Shown: piece by piece, positions 1 through 13,200 of the stretch
Layout of the letters: each line of letters starts with the position of its first letter
How positions within the stretch are numbered: position 1 is the stretch's first letter
DNA from: Tribonema minus
Taxonomy: Eukaryota; Sar; Xanthophyceae; Tribonematales; Tribonemataceae
DNA: 64,000 bases
Assembly: GCA_017506865.1 (NCBI GenBank)
Contig: JAFCMP010000076.1
Location: 1-64,000, forward strand
Reading direction: 5' to 3'
Translations under genes and position numbers: made by a program
The notes under the pieces: model-generated
The model's input: only the letters and a program-made list of their open reading frames with translations
Databases searched by the model: none
What the model was told of the DNA's origin: nothing

Positions 1-100
1 CTCCTCACCCTACCAATAGCCTGAGCTCACAGGCAGCAGAGCCAGGATATGCACTGTCCGCCCCCTGCATCAGTCTAACCCTAATCCCAGGCTCACCCCC

Positions 101-133
101 AACCCTACCCCTAACCCTAACCCTAACCCTAGC
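101..133. repeat. Interstitial telomere-like CCCTAA tract
   Basis: Several consecutive CCCTAA units with small variants lie just outside ankyrin exon 3, at the 5' end of the next intron. The vertebrate-type TTAGGG unit is also used by some algae. The tract lies inside a gene, so it is not a chromosome end here. Its partner is at 62136-62170. Confidence 0.8.
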
Positions 134-143
134 CTTGACTCAC

Positions 144-3100
144 ATGCAGCAGCGCCGCGACACACGCTGTCTGCCCTGCGGCAGCCGCCTCGTGTAAAGC
201 AGAGAGCCCGCAGCCCCCCACTCCCCCCACCCTGGACCTCTTTGCAGCAGTGCTCGTGCGCTGCGGTGCGCGCTGCTGCTGCTGCTGCTGTGGCTTGCTC
301 GCCGCCCAGCACTTGGCCTGATTGGCCGCCAGGAGTGTCATCAGCAGCTCCGCATCTCCCCCAACCTGGGACGCCAAGCGCAGCCACAATGTGCATGTTA
401 GGCAGCCACAACATTCATCAATGCGAAGCTAACCCTATTATATCAGTAGCTTCGCGCCGGTGATGCTGAATATGTTGAAGTACTTGAGACTTGATAGTGG
501 CAAGTCGCCATCACCAGGTTAGCATTTCCACCAGTCTGGCTTACAAGACTGCACATGAATGCATAGCAGCAGCTCACCACCCTGATACCCTACCCTAACC
601 AATATTCCAACCCCACCCTGCCCCTACCCATACCCTAACCCTACCACCTTGCTGACGTCAGCAAACATCCCCACTCGCGCCGCACAACTGTAAACCCAGA
701 CCTAGTTGTCAACGCTGCTATCAATTTTGGTACAGATCATTCTGCAAGAGCAGGTGCAATCCTGAACTGCTTGTCGGACCATGACCTGTAACAAATATTA
801 TATTCCTGGTGTACTGTACTGATACCTAAGCGAACACTCATCCCAATTCTTTTCCTAAACCAAACCTGACTATTCGCACTTGGTGCAGCGCTGACACGAG
901 TCTACTCACTTCATATCATCATGGATCACCAAGGCAACAGGATTTCCAGAAATCGATCCAGTGAACAAGCAAACAAACAAGCTGCTGCAGTGCCCAACGC
1001 AGTAGTCGTCACCAGCGCCTGCGCGTCTATAGATAACTTTGTTGATCATCACCACCTAACCCACAGCATAACTGTGACAGGCTGCGGTAAATTAAATCAA
1101 GTGCCAGCACGCCACAAAATGCTACATGAAGTAGAATACATACAGGCCACATGCCACATCTCGAAATCCGGCCCCATAAGATGTGCCGTGGCAGACAGCA
1201 TGTGTTGAACACCCATATACCTTCCTCCAGTATGCATGTATACATGCCCCTGGATAATCATGGCACTCACCGCTGCGGCTGTGAGCGGTGTGACTCCCCT
1301 CTCATCAGGTGCGTCAACCAGCCCCCCTGCACCCAGCAGCACCGCCACAACCTCGCGGTGACCGCCCTTCACTGCAAGCAGCAGCGGCGTGGCTCCACCG
1401 CGGGTGCGGATGCCTGCAAAGCCAAACATGAACATGAATGTTAAAACCCAAGGCATCATTACCTGACAGCTAATAGCGCCATCACTGTGCCAGAGGTGGC
1501 AATCAAGCAGACACAACACATGATAGCATGTGTGGCAGTCAGTGCACCAAAGACCCCCACCTCAACATGTACTGAGCTCTGCAGTGTCAGTAATACTAAA
1601 CCAGGGCTTGTTGCTCGAACATTGCCAGATGAAGGGGGCATGCATCTTCCTGCCAGCACCATTCACAGCGCCGACCAGCAGTGCCAGCCGGTGCATCTGA
1701 AATACACTGCTGCACACAGCAGCAGAGCAGGCTTAAAAGCAGTGCTACTATGGCTCAGCAGTGATGCCGCATGCACATTGCTCAGCACCGCCTCAAGGCT
1801 TGCTCAACATGTTTGTATGCAATGCAGTCGACTCTGCACTACTTAGCGCGCAACACGCTTCAGCCTGCTCGCAACTTGTCACGGCTTTGAATATGCATCG
1901 CGCACCTGGCTTTGCCGCAGCGCCACGAGCCCCCAGCAGCGCGCGCGCCGCATCGGCGTTGCCCAGCGCTGCCGCCACGTGCAGCGGCGTGCGGCCGGAG
2001 CGATCCTTAGCGTCGGCACGTGCGCCATGCCGCAGCAGCGCCGCCACGCACTCCCCCGCATTCGCCATGCACGCCGCCGGCTCCAAAGACGCATCTGCTT
2101 CTGCCTCCGCTGACAGTGTGTCTGGCTCCGTTCCTTCTCCCGCCGCTGCTGCGACTGCACCTGCTGAAGTGCCTCCGCCCGCTGCTGCTGCCGCTGCCGA
2201 TAGTGCTGGAGCAGCAGCATGCGCCCCTGTGCGCAGGCCGCAGCTGCTCCCACGGCGCTGCAAATCTCCGCCCGCTTGGCTGAGACCCACCCCCTCACTG
2301 CGCTCCTCGCAAGACACCACGTCAGCACGTAAAGGCGCAAGCAGCCACGTGCGGAGCGCTGCCACATCGCTGCGCGCCGCCCCCGCAGCAGCGGCGGCGT
2401 GGTGCAGCGGCGTGCGCCTGGCCTTGTCCTTGGCGCTCACAAGCCCCACACCCGCCGCGTCCACCAGCACCTGGACCATGGCAGCGTCGCCGGCAGCGGC
2501 CGCGATGTGCAGCGCTGTGACTCCGCCAAAGTTTGCAGCCACAGCGCTGAGGCTGGTCGCTGCGGCGGCGCTGCGTTCGTCGGCGGCGGCGCCAGGAGCG
2601 GCACCACGTGCAGCTGCAGCGGCATTTGCAGCACTGGCCTCCGGGTAGCTGTCACCTGCAACAGAATGGGCTGCAGCAGCACTGGTGTTGGCAGCAGCGG
2701 CGGCGGCGGCCGCGCGTCTGACGGCAGCAGCGGCGGCGGCGGCAGCAGCACTGCTGCGGCGTCGGGTGCCAGCAGCAGCGCCGACTGCAGCAGCGTTGCC
2801 ACTTGCATCTTGTCCTCCGCCATTTAATGACAGTGTGCCACTGGTGCTGCTGCGGCAGTCCTCCAGTCGCCAGTCGAGCACTGCCCCCATGCGGAGCATC
2901 GCTGACACGTGCTGTATGCCGCCCGCGGCCACCGCAGCGAACCAAGCAGCCGGCGTTGGCTTCGGCAGCGGTAAGTCCACGGCAGCAGCAGCGAGTGTGC
3001 CGCTGCCAGCGCGACTGCCAAGCTGAAGCCGATGGCGTGCAGCAGCGCCGGCAGCAGTGCTCTGATTAGTTGAGCGCTGCTGCTCTGCATCAGAGCCACT

Positions 3101-4388
3101 GTCATCATCGCTGCCGCTGCCGCTGTCCTGCTGTGACCTGCCATTATGCTGGGGCTTTGTTGGTGGCGTCAGCGGCAGCGGCGGCGGCGGCGGTTTTGTC
3201 GTGGGAGCGCATGATCGCCAGCTCACGCTGCTGCTGCTGGCGGGCTGCATAGCGCTGCGACGCTAGCAGGAACCACCGCTCCTTCCACCGCTGCTTGAGA
3301 GCATCGCTCAGCGCACTGGCCGTTGACAGCTTGTAGTCCGACAGACCGGCTGCAGCGGCGGTGGGGGTTGGAGCGTCGCCGCTGGCGTGGGAAGCTGCCG
3401 CAATGTCCGTTGTAGCAGCTGTCGCAGCAGCAGGCACTGCCGTCATCAATGGCTTCTGCACTCCTGCGGGCGCTGTAGCCGTCTCTGCAGACGTGACGGG
3501 GGTTTCGCCACTGCCTCCGCTGCTGCTCTCCCGGCATGAAGCGCCAGCGGTGCTGCGCTGTAGCACTTGCAACGTGCCAATGCTGGGAGCCGTCGCTGCT
3601 CCAGTGCCCGCTGCTGCTGCTGCTGCTGCTGCTGCGGTCTCCGCATCCAACTGTAGTGATTTGCTCACAAGCGTGGCATAGCTTAGACCAGTGCGACTTG
3701 AACCGCGTTGCCCAGGCGGTGGCGTACTGGACAGCGGTGGGAAGGCTGACACATCCACGCCTGCCGCAGTCACCTGGTCTGGTGCCACCACTTGTCGCCG
3801 CTGTTGCGTTGTCGCTGGCATGAGATCAGCGGCATATGTTGCGGCAGCAGAAGTATCGGCAGTTGATGCGTGAAACGGCTTGTGGTGCTGTGTGCTGGTG
3901 CGCTGCTGCTGATGGCTGTGTCGTCTACTACTGCTGTGCTCCTGCTGCTGCTGCGCTCCATCTTGCTGCTGCTGCTGCCGCTGCCGCACGGAATTCGACG
4001 CCTGCGGCCGTGGCCGTCGCTGCTGGTGTGATTGACGATGCTGATGTGATGCTAGTGCACTGGGATCTGCATGAGACTCGTGTTGCTCCGCTGGAGGCGT
4101 GAACTCGGAAGAGCGCTTCTGCTGCTTGCTCCAGCTTCGTATGTGCTGCTGTTGCTTATGTACATGACGCTTTTGCTGTCCCTGCTGATCGATTCCGTCG
4201 GATGCACGTTGCATTCGACTCCCGCTGCTCCTCTTCCGCTGCCGCCGTGACGCACCATCCTGAGGTGCTGATCCACATTCATGCTCTCGGTCTTGTTGAC
4301 CGATTGCAGCTGGTGCAGTCAACTGTGCTGAGATGTGCGAGGCAGGGCTCCACTCTGCTGCTGCTGGATTCAGCTTGTGCGCTGGCAT
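144..4388 (-). CDS. Ankyrin-repeat protein, left copy (frameshifted, 3' end outside window)
   Basis: This is the mirror of the gene at 57881-64000. Exons on the minus strand are 4388-1906, 1413-1271 and 365-144; further exons would lie left of base 1. It starts at the ATG whose complement is at 4386-4388. The T4 run at 3194-3197 (A4 on the coding strand) is one base longer than the A3 run of the right copy. The reading frame is therefore lost after about residue 397, in a short Ala-rich tail that stops near 3144, before any ankyrin repeat. The ankyrin part stays open downstream in its own frame. As written, this copy would make only the low-complexity N-terminal half. Whether the extra base is real or a homopolymer error cannot be decided here. 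Confidence 0.75.
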
Positions 4389-4599
4389 ACGGTGGTAGAG
4401 GTCTCGTTCGCCCGACTTCAAGTCTTGATGTTGTTTCTGGACTTCAAGTTGTAGTTGATCATGGCATGTTTTAGTGCAGGAGGAGGGGGAGCAGCAGCAG
4501 TGAGGCAGCTCGCTGGGCAGTCGATATCCACGCTAGTTCATGCATGGCGAGCAATCGTCACGAGCGATGACGCAGCTGACATGCGTATGAGTTGCGAGC
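4389..4599. promoter_or_regulatory. Divergent intergenic region, ankyrin gene / kinase-like gene (left)
   Basis: Only 211 bases separate the two start codons, which point away from each other. The region must hold both 5' UTRs and probably a shared promoter. It contains a purine-rich run (GGAGGAGGGGGAGCAGCAGCAG near 4480) and no clear TATA box. That it is a bidirectional promoter is an inference from the geometry. Confidence 0.5.
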
Positions 4600-7500
4600 A
4601 TGCTAGGGATCTGGCTGGGGGCAGTGCTGCTGTGGCTTCCGCTGTGCTTGGCTCTGGTGCCATGTGCCCAATCTGCAACATTGATGCATAGAAGGGACGT
4701 GCTTATTCAGACTCCCGCAGCAGCAGCAGCAGCAGTACTGGCGGCGGCAGCAGCAGCAACTGCACCGGCACCCTGCGCAGCAGCGGAGGCATTTGGAGAC
4801 GCCGAAGCGCGAGAACTCCGCGTTCTGCGGCAGCTGGGCGGAGGCTCCTACAGATCCGTATACGAAGTGGAATACACGGACTCATTGACGGCAACTGTCC
4901 GACGAGCTGCCCTCTCATGCGAGGTTCTTGCTCGCAACCGCGATGTGCGCGATGCAGCAGGCGAGCTGGAGGTCTTCTCTGTCTTACAATCAGCATACGG
5001 CGACTCGCCCGTGATGCAGCTGCTAGAGCAGCTGGACACGTGGTGGGTCAAGCGCTCCAGAGTATCCGTCGGTGATACACTGATCGTGCCACCGCAGTCA
5101 GGGCAGCGGCTGCCAACTTCAACTCGCCGAGCCGTGAGCCTGTGCCAGCTGAAACCGCTGTACGACTTCGATCTGAGAGCCATAACCAAGTTCCCCCCGT
5201 ACGCGCTGGGCTCTGTACCCAGTGTCAGGTTTGGGGGTACGATGCTCAACACGGAGGAAGCGGCGGTGCGAATGGCGCTGGACCTGTTGCTGGCGGGGGA
5301 GTGCCTGCACAACGCAGGCGTCCTTCACAGGGATGTGGGGCTAGCAAATTGCAGTGAGTGATTACGAAACTGTATGCGTGTTGTGAGACTGTTTGGGTTG
5401 AGTTTGCGGCGAGCAATGAGGTCACAACTGCTGCATGCAATATCAGTGATTGTCGTAATGCTATGCGGCACTGCATGGCAAACCTATAAACCCTGCAGCT
5501 GCTGCAAGTGTTTCAGCAACGCATAAGCTACGGCACCAGACAAGTATTGATGCATTCCAGCTCAGAACAGAAAGTAGGTTCTCATGAAGCTCAGCATTGA
5601 TTGGGAAAGCGGTGTCGTGACGTGCCAGCAGCCTGCCATCGGCGGCATTGTCTTGTGTGTTCACCTAATGTTACAGTAGCTCGCAAGCACTTTGGAGTCC
5701 GCTCCAGGTTTGACTGATTGGCACAGGTTGTGCATGTTGTAACATGAAGATATTGATGACCGTAGCGCTTTGTGTGTTGCCGGCTGGTACTTTCTTTGAT
5801 AGAACAATCAGCTGAAATATTGCAAGTGTTTTGAACACAGGCATTCGCAGTTGTCGCACATGTCTTCACATTGCTGTGCGCACTAACGGGACGACGCGTG
5901 CATCAATCACACTACAGCTGCATATGTACTTGTGTCTGGTTTATGCTCACTTGACTCTGGTGCTACAGCACCAGATTTGCCCGTACCTACGTATGCGCGA
6001 TTCACACATGACGCGCATATGCCGAAAGAGCCACACGCGCACGATGGGCAAATCACATCATCCTGGGTGTGTAAAGTGGGTCAGCGAGAGAGCATGAGGC
6101 AGGCTGACTATTCACACATCATTTCTGAGCATGACATTTCACCACCACGTGTGCACTGGGTAGCCATGGATGTCACGGCATAGTTCCATGTGCGCTTTCA
6201 TAGAAGGCTACTGGTCTATTTCACGAAGCACTCGAGGTCTTACATCAAAGCATATGATTCCTGAAGATGTATGCATGTGCACTGATTCCACGCTGGTACT
6301 TTAAAGTATACCATGTCATTCGCACCGCATTCATTCACCTCACTTTGGTGCTCTCCACGAACGCTGAGACAGAGTCGCGCTGCAAGATTTGCAGTCACGT
6401 GCTGGCATGTTCACTGATTGCATGTGAGTTGTCTTTTAAGCATCATACTGTGTATGATACTGCTTACCTTCACCATCTACTCAACCCCACTTCATGTCAT
6501 TCTGGTAGCTTAACTGACCGAGCTCCACTGCCTCTGTGTGTCTGTGTTTGCGCAGTGGTGAAGGACGGGCGCGGTGTGCTGATAGACTTTGGACTTTCGG
6601 AGGTGCTCAAGCCTGGCCAGATGTGCCGTGACACACTCCGCGGCCAGGTACGCTGCAGCTTCTACCTGATCCCAACCCTAATCATAGTTGTCACTTGCCT
6701 ACAAGGTTGAACAGCTGAATGATGCCACAATATACAATGAACATCGAGTTTTGGGGGTTATTTCAGTGTTGATCATCAGGTCAGACTCAAGTTCATGACA
6801 GGTCAGGGTTAAGTTGCATCTGCCCACCTCTGCACTCAACACTGAGCCTCTCTGACCTGTTGTGCGCTGCGGGATGCTATGCCTTGAGGCCTGCTTACTG
6901 AGAATTGCCGCACTTGGTTGCCCAGCTGCACTGCTGGCCTGACTCGTGAGCGTTCCACCTCAGTTAGCAGCTGATTTGGTCTGCACCCACGACGCTGATG
7001 CCTACTCGCTAACCGGTGTTGTTAACGAAGTAAGTACGGGTAGCAACGTAAGTACGCGTAATGACGGAAGTATGCAGGATTCTGGGTAATGACGGCTAAT
7101 GACGTCAAACCCTAGTTGCTGCAATATCCTAAACCTTGCCCTATCCCTGACTAGGGATAGGGTTAGAATGTGCTCCAGGGCGCATTGGTGCATGACAGAG
7201 CATAAATACCATCAGAAACTATTGCATGGCTGCCATGCTCAGGTTGATGCATGCAAATGTGACTACTGGCACTACCATGACTGTATGGGTAAACAGTGTC
7301 ATGATTTCATGTACGCACTGCCACGCAGATGCCATCAAGCATTGCAATAAAACACGCCGAGGCAGGAGTGGCACTCCCAGCGAGCCTCACCGCCAGCAGC
7401 AGCAACACTCGTTGTGCACAGCGTCCATAAGTCAACCTTATCCTCTGTCTTGGGGATGATGCCTCTCGCCACACTGCAACTGTTTGTTGTATGTATCCTT

Positions 7501-8615
7501 GGCAGAAATGTAGCGAGCGATTCGGGCCCGAACAGGGCCCCACTTCCTCAACCCTAGTCAAGTCCTGGACCCCCTAAACCTACTTGTGTCAAGCCCTAAC
7601 CCCCTAACCTCATACTTAGGTCAAACGCTAGGCCCTCATTGCCGAAAGTATGTATGATCCGGGCTCATGGCATCGTAACGCGTACGTACCTACCCCCATG
7701 ACCCGTCATTAACAACCCTCAGGCTGCGAACCCTTCCGCTTACCTTATCCCTAACCTGCATATAGACTGAGCGCTGACCGCAGTCTTGATTCCAACCCTT
7801 ATTTACGGCAGCATTGCAGATATCCGCTTGGCATCACACACGTGTTCATGAAAGAGTTGCACATGTGGCGCCTGTTGCCCCAGCATGCATTGCAGACCAT
7901 AACCAGCACCAAAAATGCGCCCCTGCACCAATCAGGGGGCAGCGTACTGATGCAACTGTGAAACGCGTAATTCCACACACCCTGCAGTACCCCAGCCCGA
8001 ACTTTGCATTAGCACCGCCCCCACGACAGCCCCCGCTTCGCCCGCGCATAAGAGTACCTGCCGCCAAGTAGCAAGCACTGACTAATGGCTAATGCTGAAC
8101 CTAAGCGCCCTGCACCTCATGCGCTCAAAGCCCCCTAGTGCTCCCTAACAGCCCTCACTCCATCCCCCTTGCCCCCCGTGCAGACCGAGTACCTGCTGCC
8201 CAGTGAAACTGCCAGGGGGCGCGGGTGTCGCGGCGGTGACGTGTACGCGATGGGCCGCACGTTCTCAGAAACGTTCCTGGACTATGCGCCGCCGGAGCTG
8301 CACAGGCCGCGGCGCGCGATGCGAGCGGGTGTGGCTGCAGACCCTAGCGGTTACACGCAAGCCCTAGCTAGGCATCTGCGCACATATCTAGCGGCAGAGT
8401 CCGGTGCCGCCGCTTCTGAGAATGGTATCAGGACCGATCTGCAGAACACGCTGCAGAATGAGAATGGTCCTCAGAGCCGATTTCAGCTGTCACCAGCTGT
8501 GGCAAGTGCGTTCAGAAGAGTGGCACAGCGCATGTGCAGTGAGGATGCTCCGTACACGTTTCGCGATGCGCGGTTGGCACTGCAGTCATTTACGGGCATT
8601 GAACATGCCATGTAA
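4600..8615 (+). CDS. Atypical protein-kinase-like protein with N-terminal signal sequence (left copy)
   Basis: Three exons (4600-5353, 6556-6647, 8184-8615) join in phase to 425 codons. The ATG at 4600 is the first in frame after a TGA at 4588. Residues 1-25 are strongly hydrophobic with small residues after them, like a secretory signal peptide or signal anchor. An Ala run (40-64) follows. Kinase landmarks are a glycine loop GGGSYRSV (80-87), HRDVGLAN (243-250), DFG (262-264), and EYLLPSE (284-290) in the place of the APE motif, followed by DVYAMG. No Lys is visible where VAIK should be; the strand reads AALSCEV (103-109), and the nearest basic residues are R101 and R102. Position +2 after HRD is Gly instead of the usual Lys. 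It is thus a divergent kinase or pseudokinase, possibly in the secretory pathway. Introns are 1.2 and 1.5 kb. The neighbouring catalase is convergent. Confidence 0.75.
7139..7162. repeat. Perfect 10-bp hairpin with telomere-like variant units
   Basis: CCCTATCCCT (7139-7148) and AGGGATAGGG (7153-7162) are exact inverted repeats around GACT, inside kinase intron 2. The units resemble degenerate telomere repeats placed head to head. The partner copy is at 55107-55130. Confidence 0.7.
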
Positions 8616-10201
8616 CATCGAATATTCAGAAGTGTGACGGCGGCACACACCATGTGTGTGTGTGTGCCAGTCACAAGTAATGCTGTCCTGAGTTTGGCGG
8701 TTCAGAAGCATCCATGAGTGATCACTACATGTTGTGATGCACTTACATGGTGACAGCTGCTGTTCACTACAAGAACCACCAGTGCAACTACTGTGTCATT
8801 GGTCATTTAGAAGATTCGTTAATACATGAATGTTTTAACTAAGTGCACACGAGTCTTGGTGGTTTGGTGGTGTGTGAAATGCCCGTTTGCAGTGCCTGAC
8901 AAGATATATCCTTATGCCTGCCATTGCGCCACCTTGTTTGCCATCACAAACCACCAAATCTGCTTCCATAGAGATGATTGCGTCATCACTTCAAAACTTA
9001 ATTCATAAAGTCGGAAATTGTGAGAACAATTTCAAATTTATTAGCCCCTCATTGCATGACCTTGGCAACTACTGACTTGCTGAATCTTTGAATGGTGTCA
9101 CATTGAAGTCAGTGAATATTGATGAGTATGACCTGCTACGATGCAGTCAGATGCTTGGCAGGTTCACTGCAAGAGTAGTACTGCATATACATCATATGCT
9201 GCAACAATTACACTCTAATGTCATGTGTCGATTGAGTATGCCCACTAATACCATTGGATAAATTTGGTGGCAAGGTATGCTTCAAACTGATAGCTTCATA
9301 TCATCGAAGTTTGCAGATTTTTGAACAGGCACTTGCAACACAATCACTCTTGCCAACCAAACAAACTGGTTCCCGGCAAAACATCAGCAACATATTTTGA
9401 AATTCCCCACATACGAAACGCACGCAGATGACTTTGGCTCAGCCAAGCGCCATGCAGCCCGATAAGCCTGTACGCCATTGCAATCATTTGATCGCAATGA
9501 GCAAACGCATCAAACATGAGCATCTTTTTCAGTACCGCATACATGCAGAGCATAAACATGTGTGCTAATTAGAATGTAGTGAACACAAACATGATGGGCC
9601 AATCCACTCGGAATTCAGAGCAAGATGGCATGCATAATGCACATGCTAAAGATAGGCATAACCGGAATTACAACACCCCGTGTTTATGGCTCATGGCATA
9701 TATTCATAAATCATGTATCGCTGTCATACTGGTGATGACCCTGCAGCAGTGAAGCGCCTGCACAGCATCCAACTACTGTCCAACCTCGTGTGACTGGTAA
9801 TGTATGCATTGGCACGTATATGGGCACAAACCACCGGCCCTTGTACAATGTGTGATCCTCCTGCGACGGCTGTCAAAGCGCCTTCATACACAACATGCAC
9901 AGCTATACCTCAAAAAATGTAATCGCGATATGTACCGTACAACTCTGCACATCGTATGTATACCATCACGGTGTATGATAAACTCCGCCATAGCTAGCGC
10001 TGGTGAACACAACTATGCCTAGGCAGCACTACAACCAGCGCCCGTGCTACCATCGACCTCTGCATGCCTGTGGCTCACCCCCCTATGCAAAGTGCTTGAA
10101 AGGACAGCTGCCTACCATCGTTGTGTAACTTCACGAAGCCACCGTTACAGCGAACCCCAAAAACAGCCGCCTGCAGCTGGGCTTGCAATAGGCACTGGAG
10201 C
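8616..10201. other. Convergent intergenic region, kinase-like gene / catalase (left)
   Basis: This stretch lies between two 3' ends. It holds a short TG microsatellite (about 8652-8668), AT-rich unique sequence and the catalase 3' flank. A 71-codon minus-strand ORF (9344-9559) has no recognisable domain and is not called. I see no RNA gene. Confidence 0.6.
10145..10149 (-). terminator. Candidate poly(A) signal TGTAA of catalase (left)
   Basis: TTACA on the plus strand is TGTAA on the coding strand, 53 bases after the catalase stop codon. TGTAA is the dominant poly(A) signal in many green algae. One such pentamer could occur by chance. Confidence 0.45.
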
Positions 10202-13200
10202 TTAAGCCAGAGTCACCGCACCGACTATGTTGCCCTCCTTGTGCGCCTGGTCCACCTTCTGGTGCACCTGGCTGGCGTAGGTCTTGTCAACCTTCTCAAG
10301 GACGCCGTACCAGCGGTTGCGGATGGGCTCTGCTGCCATCTTGACGCTCTCGGCCATGTTGGTGGTCAGCCTGTCCTGCTCATCAGGGGTCATCTGCATG
10401 GCGAGGCACGCAATGTGATAAACAGAATGGTTGGAAGTCACTCATGTACTGGACTGTGCAATGAGGGCCTAAGCTCTACGCCATCACAAAAGCTTCATAA
10501 AGCACACCAATTGCCAAGTGCATACAAAACATGCCGTACTGACACGTGTTAATGCCATGTGCTTCAAAGCATGTGCTGGGGCAAAATGATGCGTGGAGGC
10601 AGAGAGAGGAATTGTACACACATGTCACTTAAACAGAGCAGTCAAAGTTCCTTTGAGAAGCCAAAGAAGAATTTTGAACCCAGAACTGCCAAGCACACAT
10701 CATGATTCATTCATGAGTGCTACAGCATCTGTGAGATATTCAAAGTACAAATAACATATAATGGAGGTCAGCAGCGTGTCCATCACATGAGACTGACCTG
10801 GTCCCACATGGCCTTGCACTGCCAGTAGTGGTCGGTGTCGATGGGGTACCTGGCCACATTGCCAGAGGCAGTGTCATTGACGTCCCATGCTGCAGAGGGC
10901 GCCTCGCCAGGGCCATTGAAGCTGTTGGGGAAGTAGTTGGGCTTGCCATCCTGTTTCAATCAGCACACATCCATTCAACACACAGTGCTTAAGACAAGGG
11001 GCTTGTGGTTCAAGTGCATATACATGCAGAGCTTAATGTGAAACAATGAACACAAAGATATGCAAGAAATCAAAATAAAATCAAAGCGCATGCAACCACC
11101 CGCAACGATGGCAGTGCAGCTGTGGGGTTGTTAGACTTTCACAATACCACATGCCTCACCAATACAGCCATCTTTGTTCGAAACATTTGTTGCGCCCGTC
11201 AAGTTCAAAGCCACCAACGAGCAGTCAGAGCCATCAACAACACTCATGCCTTTGTCACTTGAACTTCGCCAATGCCAGCTACCGTTACTACCAACAGCAC
11301 TTGAACTATGCCAGTACCAAAGTTCACTACTAGCTGATGACCACAAAGGGCATGATGTCTTGCGGTTACACCAAAGTTGCTTTCATTTGCAGCATTCCAT
11401 TTCATTGAGGAGAGTCACAGTGATTCACCTGGTTGTCCACGCGCTGCGGCCCATCCTTCTGGTAGTTGGGGTTGGGGAAGTTGAGTGGCCTGTTGACAGG
11501 CAGCTGCTCGTGGTTGGGCCCCAGGCGGTACCTACGTGACACATACGGTATTGCGTAACACACATGCCGGTGGTGACCAATCGCTTTATACAAGTTATTG
11601 TGCGATCTGCAGATTTGAACCAGGTTGAGGGCATATTCTGCTACATATGGCCTACTGCCTGTCCGCACATACAAACCATGCAGCAATGCAGACGTATTGG
11701 TGATGATGCAGACATATTAGAGTACAAAGTAGACGTATTGGGGTACGATGCAACCTCCACATCAAGAGTTGAACCATAACGCCAAATGCATGACATCATT
11801 GCAGGCTCTGCAAGTTTGGTACGCAGTAGAGGTAATCCTGAGAGTTATACGCAAGCCTGCAATGCAAAGCTAGATCGTTCGAACGGTCAACCTTGCACCA
11901 GTCAGTGAGGCGAGCTGTGGCATGAAGGCAGATGAAAGCTGTCAGTTACATGACATCTGCAAATTCTTAATGGTCGATCTCTAGAAGATGGGCCTGCAGC
12001 ACGAACGCGTAGCACAGCGACGTAGGACAGCGCCATACCATACCACAACCAAGGACCTTGAATCACCAGCTGCCTGAACCGCTGCTACATGCAGCCTTGG
12101 GCTTTCAATCATACTGCCAAAGAATAGATTTGAATAACTACACTCATTGCAGTTACCTCTGTGTGTCGCCGTAGCTGAAGAGACGGGCCTGCAGCATCTT
12201 GTCGGGGGATGGCTCGATGCCGGGTACCAGATTGCCAGGGTTGAAGGCAGCAGACTCGATGTCCATGTGCCAGTTGGTAGGGTTCTTGTTCAGCGTGAAG
12301 CGCCCGACCTGAGTGCAATGATCAGTTGAGCCATGGGTCAAGCTCATCATGTATGCTCATCACGCAGCAGGCATGTATACAAAGTATGTAGAAGTACACA
12401 CACAGTTCAAATGCGGAGCTGGCACAAAAAGCAGACCAGCAATATGCGGTATAGGAGTATACTGAAGTAAGCTGCAGTGAAACCACACAAACAATTCTGC
12501 TGCTCAGAAGCGCCGTGCTGATGGTGATCTTTCACGTGAACAGGCAAACCTTTGCTTACCTCCTTGAGCGGGTAGTCCTCCTCTGACCACACCTTGGTGA
12601 CGTCGAAGGGGTTGAATGGGAACTGCTTCACCTGCTCAGGCGTTGCAACCTGTCAAGCACCAGCACAGAAGCCATAGACTACACGCATAAGCCCGATGTG
12701 TTACGTGTTGAGAGAGCAGGATATCAACCCATCGTTGTCAGCGCAGGTTACACAAAACATTCAGGCACAACAGATATAGAATGTGGGTAGCGTGCGCCAA
12801 GCCATTCTGCTGACAGAATATGCTGAAAGTGCATGGTCTGAAAGGCTGCAGGGTATGCATTAACCTTGTTAACATTGGCAGGCAATTGCTGCCTGGATTA
12901 CCAAGCCTACGGGGTCATGCATTACGCGCACGCAACAGCAGGTGGTGCTTGCCCTGACTTGGAAACTGGTGAAACCTAAGAGAGCAACCAGTTGCACCAG
13001 AGCACAAACACATTGTTGACATACATACCTGAACGTAGAGGGTCCAGGATGGGCAGTTGCCCTCCGCGATGGCGTTGAAGAGGTCACGGGTGGCGTAGTC
13101 AGGGTCCATGCCTGCTATCTCAGCGGCCTTGGCAGCTGGCAGGTTCTTCACACCCTGTCAAAAACCAAGTGAGCACATACAAATAAGTGAGAACAGTAGT

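Noticed and set aside
101..133. Chromosome end marked by telomere repeats
   Set aside because: The tract is short and inside an intron of the ankyrin gene, with coding sequence on both sides in the right-arm copy.
9344..9559. 71-codon minus-strand ORF between kinase and catalase (mirror 52710-52925)
   Set aside because: No domain, no splice context, sits between two converging 3' ends; chance ORF most likely.
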